From contig NZ_CP084753.1 in NCBI RefSeq assembly GCF_020535545.1, forward strand, positions 806,001-870,000: a stretch of DNA of 64,000 nt, given 5' to 3'. The DNA comes from Roseateles sp. XES5 (lineage in GTDB: Bacteria; Pseudomonadota; Alphaproteobacteria; Rhizobiales; Rhizobiaceae). The position numbers were made by a program, and so were the translations under genes. The notes below the pieces were generated by a model that was not told the origin of the DNA, did no database searches, and was given only the letters and a program-made list of their open reading frames with translations. Shown in pieces: positions 8,354 to 15,579 of this stretch (the first letter of the stretch is position 1; each line of letters begins with the position of its first letter).

Positions 8354-9109
8354 TCATCGGGCAAGCCATCCGCCGTCGACCGGCAGGATGGCACCATGAA
8401 CGTAATCGGAAGCCGCGCTGGCAAGAAACACCGCGGCCCCGGCCATATCTTCCGGCCGCGCCCAGCGGCCGGCCGGAATGCGCTTCAGGATATCGGCATT
8501 GCGCTCCGCATCGGCCCTCAGCGCCGACGTGTTGTTCGTCTCGACATAACCGGGTGCGATGGCGTTGACATTGATGCCGCGCGCCGCCCACTCGTTCGCC
8601 AGAAGCTTGGTGATGCCGGCAAGGCCGCTCTTGGCCGCCGTATAGGACGGAACCCGGATGCCGCCCTGGAAGGAGAGCATCGACGCGATGTTGATGATCT
8701 TCGCCGGGCGTTCCGCGGCAATCGCCGCCCGGGCAAAGGCCTGGCAGAGGAAGAAGGCGGACTTCAGGTTGGTATCGAGCACCGCGTCCCAGTCCTCTTC
8801 CGTGAAATCGAGCGAATCCGCGCGCCGGATGATCCCGGCATTGTTGACGAGGATGTCGGGCGTCGCGCCGGCAGCCAGCACCTCGGCGAGAACTGAGGGC
8901 GCGATACCCGATTTGGCAAGATCTGCCGCCACGCCGACGAAGCGACGGCCGGCCGTCACCACGTCCGCCTCGGTTTCCGCCATGCCGGAGCGCCCGACGC
9001 CGACGATATCGGCGCCGGCCTGCGCAAGCCCGACCGCGATGGCGCGGCCGATGCCGGTATTGGCGCCGGTGACGACGGCCCAGCGGCCGGAGAGATCGAA
9101 AGCGCTCAT
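8354..9109 (-). CDS. kduD: 2-deoxy-D-gluconate 3-dehydrogenase / KduD short-chain dehydrogenase
   Basis: A 251-residue classical SDR: cofactor motif TGANTGIG at 14-21, NNAG at 89-92, catalytic Ser143, Tyr156 and Lys160. It reduces 2,5-diketo-3-deoxygluconate to 2-keto-3-deoxygluconate in unsaturated uronate breakdown. The gene starts within the stop of kduI (ATGA overlap), supporting the assignment over a generic SDR. Confidence 0.9.
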   Translation of the reverse strand: MSAFDLSGRWAVVTGANTGIGRAIAVGLAQAGADIVGVGRSGMAETEADVVTAGRRFVGVAADLAKSGIAPSVLAEVLAAGATPDILVNNAGIIRRADSLDFTEEDWDAVLDTNLKSAFFLCQAFARAAIAAERPAKIINIASMLSFQGGIRVPSYTAAKSGLAGITKLLANEWAARGINVNAIAPGYVETNNTSALRADAERNADILKRIPAGRWARPEDMAGAAVFLASAASDYVHGAILPVDGGWLAR

Positions 9110-9948
9110 CGCAGGGTTTCCATCGGCACCTTGTCCATGTCGGTGAAGCTCATGTTGTCGCCCGCCATGGCCCAGATGAAGGCGTAGCGGCCCGTGCCGG
9201 CGCCGGAATGGATCGACCAGCCGGGCGACAGGACCGCCTCGTGGTTCTTCAGCACGACATGGCGCGTCTCGCCGGGCTCGCCCATGAAGTGGAAGATACG
9301 CGTCGCGTCCTGCATGCCGAAATAGAGATAGACCTCCATGCGCCGGTCATGCACATGCGCCGGCATGGTGTTCCAGACGGAGCCCGGCTCGAACATGGTG
9401 AGGCCGACAAGAAGCTGGCAGCTCTCGCAGACATCCGGGTGCACATACTGGTTGATCGTGCGGGCATTGGATTCCTCCGCCGAGCCGACGACGACCTTCT
9501 TCGCCTTCTCGCGCGTAATGTGCACGGTCGGGCAGGCGCGATGCGCCGGCGCGCTGAGAAGGTAGAAATGCGCCGGCGCTTCCGGGTCGTCGCTGGCAAA
9601 ACCGAGCGCACCCTCGCCCATGCCGACATAGAGTGCCTCCTGGAAGCCGAGCGCGTGGCGCCTGCCGCCGACGCTGACCGTGCCGGCACGGCCGATATTG
9701 ACGATCGCCGCCTCGCGGCGCTCGAGGAACCGGTCCGTGCCGGTTTCGGCCACGCTGTCGATCACAAGCGTTTCGGCTACCGGCACGATGCCGCCGACGA
9801 TCATGCGGTCGAGATGGCTGTAGGTGAGGTTGACCTTGCCCGGCTGGAACAGGTCCTCGATGACGAAGCCGTCGCGCAGACCCTGCGTGTTGCGCCTTGC
9901 GGCATCTTCGGGGCCTACCACCTGGCGTACGGATACGGAAATAGTCAC
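9106..9948 (-). CDS. kduI: 5-dehydro-4-deoxy-D-glucuronate isomerase
   Basis: A 280-residue KduI, the usual length. The zinc-binding set is present as His198, His200 and Glu205 in PAHVHDRRMEVYLYF and His247 in WSIHSG, offset by two from the E. coli enzyme. It isomerises the ketodeoxyuronate made from unsaturated uronate into 2,5-diketo-3-deoxygluconate for KduD. It lies 31 bp after the ABC ATPase and overlaps kduD by four bases. Confidence 0.95.
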   Translation of the reverse strand: MTISVSVRQVVGPEDAARRNTQGLRDGFVIEDLFQPGKVNLTYSHLDRMIVGGIVPVAETLVIDSVAETGTDRFLERREAAIVNIGRAGTVSVGGRRHALGFQEALYVGMGEGALGFASDDPEAPAHFYLLSAPAHRACPTVHITREKAKKVVVGSAEESNARTINQYVHPDVCESCQLLVGLTMFEPGSVWNTMPAHVHDRRMEVYLYFGMQDATRIFHFMGEPGETRHVVLKNHEAVLSPGWSIHSGAGTGRYAFIWAMAGDNMSFTDMDKVPMETLR

Positions 9949-9978
9949 GGCACTGCCTCTTGCTTTCAGGAACGGGGA

Positions 9979-10710
9979 TCAGGTGAGCACGACATAGTCG
10001 GTCAACTGGTTGATCGTCGTGTCGGCCTTGGCGACGTCGAAGACCTTCGTGCCGTGGCTCATGATCACGAAGCGGTCGCAGACCTGGTAGGCGTGGTAGA
10101 TATTGTGCGTCACCAGCACGCTGGAGACATTCTCGGCCTTCAGCTTCAGGACCTGGCTCAGAAGCGCCTCCGTCTCGCGCACGGAAAGCGCCGACGTCGG
10201 CTCGTCGAGCAAAAGCACGCGCTTCTTGAAATAGACGGCGCGGGCGATGGCGACGGCCTGCTTCTGGCCGCCGGAGAGATTGCCGACGAGCGTATCGGGG
10301 GAATCGATGCCGGAAATGTGCACGGCGTTCTGCAGCACTTCCATGGCGATCTCGCGCATCTCGGCCTGCCGCAGGAAGCCGAAACGGTCCGTCAGCTCCC
10401 GTCCCATGAAGATGTTGCGGGTGATCGACAGGCTGTCGACCAGCGCGGTGTGCTGGTAGATCGTCTCGATGCCGGCATCGGCCGAATCCGAACGGCAGGT
10501 GAAGAGCGTCTTCCTGCCGTCGACGCTAAGATAGCCGTCGCTCGGCTTGTGGATGCCGGAGATCAGGTTGACGGTGGTCGATTTTCCGGCGCCGTTGTCG
10601 CCGAGAAGGCCCACGACTTCCCCCTCGCCGATATGGAAGCTGAGATTGCGCAGCGCCGTGAGCGCGCCGAAGCTCTTGGAGATGTTGTGCAGTTCGAGGA
10701 GATGAGACAT
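9979..10710 (-). CDS. Sugar ABC transporter ATP-binding protein (single domain)
   Basis: A 243-residue ATPase with Walker A GDNGAGKST at 37-45, signature LSGGQKQ at 145-151 and Walker B VLLLDEP at 165-171. Unlike the RbsA/YtfR type of about 500 residues it has one nucleotide-binding domain, as in the FrcA-like group of rhizobial CUT2 importers, so it should act as a homodimer. The start overlaps the permease stop (TGATG), implying coupled translation. With kduI downstream, the cargo is probably a uronate or related sugar acid; this is context, not proof. Confidence 0.92.
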   Translation of the reverse strand: MSHLLELHNISKSFGALTALRNLSFHIGEGEVVGLLGDNGAGKSTTVNLISGIHKPSDGYLSVDGRKTLFTCRSDSADAGIETIYQHTALVDSLSITRNIFMGRELTDRFGFLRQAEMREIAMEVLQNAVHISGIDSPDTLVGNLSGGQKQAVAIARAVYFKKRVLLLDEPTSALSVRETEALLSQVLKLKAENVSSVLVTHNIYHAYQVCDRFVIMSHGTKVFDVAKADTTINQLTDYVVLT

Positions 10711-11729
10711 CACGCAAGCCCTCGCCGCTCGATGAGATGGTTGAAGATGGCGGCCAGCACGATCAGCGTGGCGATGAACATGTCGAGGTAGAAGCCCGGC
10801 GCGCGCAGCAGCAGCAGCACGTCGGTGATGGTGTGGATCAGCAGCACGCCGAGGAAGACGCCCACGATCGAGCCGCGGCCGCCCCTCAGCGACAGGCCGC
10901 CGATGACGCAGGCGGCGATCGCCTGCAGTTCGAGGCCGGCGCCCTGACCGGGCTGGACGCTGCCGACGCGGGCCGTGGCGAGGATGCCGGCGACCGCCGC
11001 CATGCCGCCGGCAATGGCGAAGGCGACGAGCTTGACGCGGCCGGTATTGATGCCGATCGCCTCGGCCGCACCACGGTTGCCACCCGTCGCGAAGACGTGA
11101 TTGCCGAAGCGGTGGCGGTGCAGCAGGAAGTGGAAGCCGGTGACGAGGAGCACGATCCAGATGAAGGCGGCGTTGATGCCGAGAACCGTACCGGAAAAGA
11201 GGCTGGTAAAAGCCGGCTCCGGATCGAACCGCACCTGCACCGCGCCGTTGTAGAGCAGCACCGCGCCGCGCCAGAACAGCAGGCCGCCGAGCGTGACGAT
11301 GAAGGATGGCAGACCGAAACGCAGGGTGATGTGGCCATTCAGAAGCCCGATCATCACGCCGGCGAGAATGCCGAGCGGAGCGGCGAGGAAGGCGCTGACG
11401 CCGGCCCCGACGAGGCTGGCCATCAGCACGGCGGTGAAGGTGTAGACAGAACCGATGGAAAGGTCGAACTCGCCGGCGATCATCAGCACGCCGGCCCCGA
11501 GCGCCAGGCACCCGAGCACGGGAATGGCCTTCATCAGGATCGTCAGGTTCTGCGGCGAGAGATAGCGGAAGGTATCGGGATAGAGGAGCGCACCGGCGAT
11601 GCAGACGATCTGCAACGTCATGAAGACGAGGAAGATCGCCCCCGCGGGCATGCCCATGATCTGCTTGAGGACGGATTGTCTTTGCGTGCGCGAACGGGGC
11701 GCGACGCTGTCGGCTGGAATAGGGGTCAC
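10710..11729 (-). CDS. Sugar ABC transporter permease, RbsC/FrcC type
   Basis: A 339-residue membrane protein of the ribose permease family, with AGEFDLSIGSVYTFTAVLMA at about residues 85-104 and the conserved cytoplasmic loop GNRGAAEAIGINTGRVK that contacts the ATPase. About ten hydrophobic segments are visible. It follows the binding-protein gene after a 70-bp gap holding a stem-loop and overlaps the ATPase gene by one base. Confidence 0.93.
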   Translation of the reverse strand: MTPIPADSVAPRSRTQRQSVLKQIMGMPAGAIFLVFMTLQIVCIAGALLYPDTFRYLSPQNLTILMKAIPVLGCLALGAGVLMIAGEFDLSIGSVYTFTAVLMASLVGAGVSAFLAAPLGILAGVMIGLLNGHITLRFGLPSFIVTLGGLLFWRGAVLLYNGAVQVRFDPEPAFTSLFSGTVLGINAAFIWIVLLVTGFHFLLHRHRFGNHVFATGGNRGAAEAIGINTGRVKLVAFAIAGGMAAVAGILATARVGSVQPGQGAGLELQAIAACVIGGLSLRGGRGSIVGVFLGVLLIHTITDVLLLLRAPGFYLDMFIATLIVLAAIFNHLIERRGLA

Positions 11730-11759
11730 GGTCTGGCACTCGATCGTTGGGGAACGGGA

Positions 11760-11785
11760 GACCCGCCGGGTAATGCCGGCAGGTC
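11760..11785 (-). terminator. Stem-loop between binding-protein and permease genes
   Basis: On the coding strand GACCTGCCGG and CCGGCGGGTC pair as a 10-bp stem with one G-U and a six-base loop, about 15 bases after the binding-protein stop. No T run follows, so it is probably a 3' stabiliser or attenuator. Confidence 0.6.
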
Positions 11786-11799
11786 CCCTCTGGACACGA

Positions 11800-12750
11800 T
11801 TAGCGGAAGCTGCCGATCAGCGGCTTGACCGAACCGATGCGCGACTTGTCGAGGAAGGCGCCCTGCCCCGTGTCGATGTCGGTCGGCGTCAACCCGTATT
11901 TCTTGGAAAGCGCGATCTGGGCGATGGGATAATAGCCCTGCAGGTAGGGCTGCTGGTCCATCGTCGCGAACATCGCGCCTGTTTCCACCGCATTGACGAT
12001 TTCGACCGCAAGATCGAAGCCGCCGAAGGGGATATCGACGCCGGCATCCTTGATGGCGCCCGCGCCGACCGTCGAGGTGACAGAGCCGGTGCCGAACAGC
12101 GCCTTGACGGTCGGATTGGCGATGAGGAACTGCGCGATGATGTTCTGCGCCTCGGCCGGATCGAGACCGGCACGCACCGTCTCCACCTTGATGCCGGCTT
12201 CCGTCATCGCCTTCTCGATGCCGCCGCCGCGGGCGACCGCGAAGCTCGCTTCGGGAATCTCGCGGGGATTGAAGACGACGTCGCCGGATTTCAGGCCGAA
12301 TTCCTTGATCATGCGGTTGCCGAGCTCGTAGCCCGAGGCGAACTCGTTCATGCCGACATAGGCCTGGCGGCAATTGCCCTTGGCGCCATCGAGGTCGTCA
12401 TTGTTGAAACCGATGACGACGATGCCGGCCTTGACTGCGGCGCAGATGCTCTCGTCGAAGGCGTCCGACGAGGAGATCGCCACGGCGATGCCGTCGACGC
12501 CACTCGCCGTGGCGCTTTCGATCAGGTCGTTCTGGCGCACCGGATCGTTGTTGGCATATTGCACGTCGAGATCGACGCCGAACTGGGCGGCGGCGTCTTG
12601 TGCGCCCTTCACGACGGGATTAAAGAACTGGACACTGGGATCGAGGTAGATGATCATCGTGGCCTTGACGTCGGCGGCCAGCGCCGTCGATGTCAGCATG
12701 GTGGCAAGGCCCGCGGCCACGGCCGCGGTTCTGAACCTGGTCAACGTCAT
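11800..12750 (-). CDS. Sugar ABC transporter periplasmic substrate-binding protein
   Basis: A 316-residue type I periplasmic binding protein (ribose/galactose group). The chosen ATG at 12750 is preceded by a strong GGGAGGA site and gives a clean signal peptide, MTLTRFRTAAVAAGLATMLT followed by STALA-A. Mature features include YLDPSVQFFNPVVKGAQDAA and the ligand-side GFNNDDLDGAKGNCR. It would capture the sugar for the permease/ATPase encoded downstream; being upstream of kduI, kduD and kdgF, a uronate or deoxyuronate ligand is a reasonable guess. Confidence 0.9.
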   Translation of the reverse strand: MTLTRFRTAAVAAGLATMLTSTALAADVKATMIIYLDPSVQFFNPVVKGAQDAAAQFGVDLDVQYANNDPVRQNDLIESATASGVDGIAVAISSSDAFDESICAAVKAGIVVIGFNNDDLDGAKGNCRQAYVGMNEFASGYELGNRMIKEFGLKSGDVVFNPREIPEASFAVARGGGIEKAMTEAGIKVETVRAGLDPAEAQNIIAQFLIANPTVKALFGTGSVTSTVGAGAIKDAGVDIPFGGFDLAVEIVNAVETGAMFATMDQQPYLQGYYPIAQIALSKKYGLTPTDIDTGQGAFLDKSRIGSVKPLIGSFR

Positions 12751-12953
12751 TTGCGTATCCTCCCTTTGGATGTGCAATGCGGGTCCAAAAGACCCAAATC
12801 TCGGCTGGCGGGCTCCGACCAAAGATCACGCCAGCCGAGAATTTCCTCCCGGGCCTTTCCGCGTCTCCACGAAACGCGAACGCCCTATCTCCTTGTTGTT
12901 CTGCAGCTCCATGCGCCGCGCAGCGCTCAGGCTCCGACCGGCGTTGCCGCCGA

Positions 12954-14402
12954 TCATGCGAACCAGCGTGCCGGGCGGCCCAGCGTGACGTGCACGCCCT
13001 TGAACTGGGAATATTCGTCGAAACCGTAGCGGCCGAGCTCACGGCCAAGGCCGCTCTTCTTGTAGCCGCCGATCGGCAGCTCCGGCGTGCCGTCGATGAC
13101 GCTGTTGATCCAGCAGCGGCCGGCGCGGATGCGGCGGATGCTCTGCAGTGCGTTTTCCAGATTGGTGGACCACACGGAGGCCGACAGGCCGAACTCCGTG
13201 GCATTGGCCATCGCCACCGCCTCATCGGCCGTCTTGAAGGTCAGCGTCGAAAGCACCGGTCCGAAGATCTCCTCCCGGGCGATCGCCATGTCGGGCGTCA
13301 CGCCGGCAAACACCGTCGGCGCGTAATAGAGGCCGGCCTCCCGGCCGATCCTCTCGCCGCCGAGCAGCAGCTCGGCGCCGGCGGCGACACCCGCCTCCAC
13401 ATAGGAATGCACTTTCTCGGCATGGGCTTCCGAGATCATCGCGCCAATTTTGGTGCGCTCGTTCAGCGGGTCGCCGAAGGTGACCTTGCGGGAGATGTCG
13501 AGCAGGCGCTCCATCAGCGCATCGCGAATGCCGTCCTCCACCAGCAGCCGGCTGCCGGAAATGCAGCACTGGCCGGCATTGTGATAGACGCCGTAGGCGA
13601 TCCCGTCGGCCGCCGCATCGAGATCGGCGTCGGCAAAGACGATCTGCGGCCCCTTGCCGCCAAGCTCCAGCCCGACGCGCTTGACGCTGCGCGCCGCGAT
13701 CTCGCCGAGCTTCGTGCCGACACGCACCGAACCGGTGAAGGCCACCATGTCGATACCGGGATCTTCCGCCAGGACCTGGCCGGCCGGATCGCCATAACCG
13801 GTGACAACGTTGAACACCCCGTCGGGAATGCCGGCCTCGCGCGCCAGCTCGGCCATGCGGATGGAGGTGCCCGAGGTGAATTCCGAAGGCTTCAGCACCA
13901 CCGTGCAGCCGGCGCCGATGGCCCACGGCACACGCTCCGAGGCGATGATGAAGGGGAAATTCCACGGCGTGATGATGCCGACGACGCCGACCGGCTCGCG
14001 CAGCACGAGGCCGAGGCGGTCATCGCCGATATTGTTGTGGCTCTGCCCCTCGAGCGCCCGCGCCTGGCCGGCGGCATAGGACCAGAGATCGGCGCAGAAG
14101 CCGATCTCGCCGCGCGCCTGGGCGATCGGTTTACCGACCTCCAGGCTTTCCGCCAGCGCCAGCTCTTCCTGATGGGCAAGGATAAGGTCCGCCACCTTGA
14201 ACATCAGACGCGAGCGTTCTGCGCCCGACATGCGCGGCCAGGGGCCGGTATCGAAGGCGCGGCGGGCCGCGGCAATCGCCAGGCGCACATCGTCTGCCGA
14301 GGCCTCCGGCCAGGTCCCGACCACGGCGCCGGCATGGCCGGGGCTGATCCGGTCGATCGTCCGGCCCGAGGCCGCATCGACCGACTTGCCATCGACAAGC
14401 AT
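12954..14402 (-). CDS. NAD(P)-dependent aldehyde dehydrogenase
   Basis: About 482 residues from the ATG at 14402 (MLVDGKSVDA), the usual ALDH length; the frame continues to a TTG at 14489 that has a good GGAGGGG site upstream, so an extra 29 residues are possible. Counting from that TTG, the general-base glutamate in ELGGKGP is near 275 and the catalytic cysteine in NAGQCCISGSR near 309; TPWNFPF and the FTGS cofactor motif are intact. In this context it may oxidise an aldehyde from uronate catabolism, but no specific substrate can be read. First gene of the uronate operon, about 200 bp upstream of the binding protein. Confidence 0.9.
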   Translation of the reverse strand: MLVDGKSVDAASGRTIDRISPGHAGAVVGTWPEASADDVRLAIAAARRAFDTGPWPRMSGAERSRLMFKVADLILAHQEELALAESLEVGKPIAQARGEIGFCADLWSYAAGQARALEGQSHNNIGDDRLGLVLREPVGVVGIITPWNFPFIIASERVPWAIGAGCTVVLKPSEFTSGTSIRMAELAREAGIPDGVFNVVTGYGDPAGQVLAEDPGIDMVAFTGSVRVGTKLGEIAARSVKRVGLELGGKGPQIVFADADLDAAADGIAYGVYHNAGQCCISGSRLLVEDGIRDALMERLLDISRKVTFGDPLNERTKIGAMISEAHAEKVHSYVEAGVAAGAELLLGGERIGREAGLYYAPTVFAGVTPDMAIAREEIFGPVLSTLTFKTADEAVAMANATEFGLSASVWSTNLENALQSIRRIRAGRCWINSVIDGTPELPIGGYKKSGLGRELGRYGFDEYSQFKGVHVTLGRPARWFA

Positions 14403-14552
14403 CCGGTAGCGGGATTTAATATTCAGCCGCGGGTCACGGGAATCGGGTGCAATGAAATTGGACAGCAATATCGTCTTCAGGCCGGCCAATGGACGCCAGC
14501 CCCTCCCTGTTGATCCGGTCTTCAGGCCACCGGATTTCTGTTGCGCATGAAT

Positions 14553-14570
14553 TGTATGGTACTGTATGGT
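14553..14570. promoter_or_regulatory. Direct-repeat operator candidate for the GntR regulator
   Basis: TGTATGGT occurs twice, at 14553-14560 and 14563-14570, a 10-bp period (one helical turn) in the divergent gap between the aldehyde dehydrogenase and the GntR gene. TNGTATNN-like half-sites are usual for FCD-type GntR proteins, although these normally form palindromes. An ATG inside the second repeat (14566) is therefore unlikely to be the GntR start. Confidence 0.45.
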
Positions 14571-14592
14571 GGCTTCAAATGGATGTCAACGC

Positions 14593-15294
14593 ATGACGGC
14601 GGCAAAAGAGATGAACCTTGAATCCCTCAAGATCGATACCGGCGAAACCGCAGCGGCGCAGGTCGAGCGAGACCTGCGAGAATCGATCATCCGCCTTGAA
14701 CTCGCGCCCGGCATGCGGCTTTCCGAACAGGAGATCGCCACGCGCATGGGCGTCTCGCGCCAGCCGGTGCGCGAGGCGCTGATCGCGCTCGGCAAGTCGA
14801 AGTTGGTCGATATCCGCCCCAACCGCGGCACCGTCGTCGTGCGCATTTCGGCGCGGCAGATGATGGAGGCGCGCTTCGTGCGCGAGGCCATAGAGACCGC
14901 CGTCGCCCGTCGCGCCAGCGAGGCCTTCGACAGCTGGACGCGGCGCAAGATCGACACGATCCTCGCCCGCCAGAAGACGGCGATGGAGGCGCACGACCAC
15001 AATGCCTTCCGCCGCGAGGACGAGCAGTTCCACATCGCAATTGCCGAGGGGGCCGGCTGCGGCCTTGCCTGGAGCGCCATATCGGACATCAAGGCGCATA
15101 TGGACCGGGTCTGCAATCTCCAGCTCCGCCATCCTGATTCCATGATCCGGCTGATTGCCGAGCACGAGGCGATCATCAACGCCATCGACACGCGCAATGC
15201 CGATGCGGCGGAGGGTGCCATGCGCAGCCACCTCAACGGCATCCTCACGGACCTGCCGCAGATCGAGGCCGACAACCCCGACCTTTTCGAGTGA
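14593..15294 (+). CDS. GntR-family (FadR/FCD) transcriptional regulator
   Basis: About 233 residues. The N-terminal winged helix includes LSEQEIATRMGVSRQPVREALIALGK, followed by an all-helical FCD ligand domain (FVREAIETAVARRASE, DEQFHIAIAEGAG, HEAIINAIDTRNADAAEGAM) with the aspartate and histidines that usually bind a metal and an acidic sugar. Divergent from the aldehyde dehydrogenase/uronate operon, it is the likely repressor of that operon, with a sugar acid as inducer. The start at 14593 was chosen because the upstream ATG at 14566 falls in the operator-like repeat. Confidence 0.9.
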   Translation: MTAAKEMNLESLKIDTGETAAAQVERDLRESIIRLELAPGMRLSEQEIATRMGVSRQPVREALIALGKSKLVDIRPNRGTVVVRISARQMMEARFVREAIETAVARRASEAFDSWTRRKIDTILARQKTAMEAHDHNAFRREDEQFHIAIAEGAGCGLAWSAISDIKAHMDRVCNLQLRHPDSMIRLIAEHEAIINAIDTRNADAAEGAMRSHLNGILTDLPQIEADNPDLFE

Positions 15295-15296
15295 AG

Positions 15297-15317
15297 GCCT
15301 AAAACATATAGGCTTTT
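15297..15317 (+). terminator. Short terminator after the GntR gene
   Basis: GCCTA (15297-15301) and TAGGC (15309-15313) form a 5-bp stem with a seven-base loop, followed directly by TTTTCT, three bases after the stop codon. Weak stem but correct arrangement. Confidence 0.45.
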
Positions 15318-15500
15318 CTGCATGCATCCGAGAAACGCCGGTATGCTCCCAGCTTCAAGCAGATCTCCTGGATCGCAAGAAGACAAAGCGGACCGGGGAG
15401 CTCTTCTCTGGCGTCTTCGATACGAATTTGTCGCAAATAGCCGCCGGCGTGATCTCTGGCCACCCGCTCGGCGGTAATACCGAGCCGCAATGGCGACGCT
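15299..15500 (-). pseudogene. Remnant of an AraC/GlxA-type regulator (C-terminal helix-turn-helix)
   Basis: The - strand frame ending at 15299 reads LGITAERVARDHAGGYLRQI, then RIEDAREEL, AIQEICLKLG, YRRFSDACRKAYMF. This resembles the second helix-turn-helix of AraC regulators (the YLRRLRLERARRLL ... SIAEIAL..GF ... FSRAFRRAYG pattern), but residues are missing between LG and RRFS and the end is cut. No start or sensor domain is present, so it looks like a decayed 60-70-codon fragment between the GntR and giant genes. Confidence 0.45.
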
Positions 15501-15536
15501 GCATGATCCCGGGATAGGGACCGCCATCTTGGAGGA

Positions 15537-15576
15537 AGCAGCCCGCTGAAGCGCTCATACGCGTCAGCGGGCTGCT
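15537..15576 (-). terminator. Strong stem-loop ending the giant gene
   Basis: AGCAGCCCGCTGA (15537-15549) and TCAGCGGGCTGCT (15564-15576) form a perfect 13-bp stem with a 14-base loop, beginning three bases after the stop of the giant gene on its coding strand. No T tract follows, but size, perfection and position fit a 3'-end hairpin of the transcript. Confidence 0.7.
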
Positions 15577-15579
15577 GCT

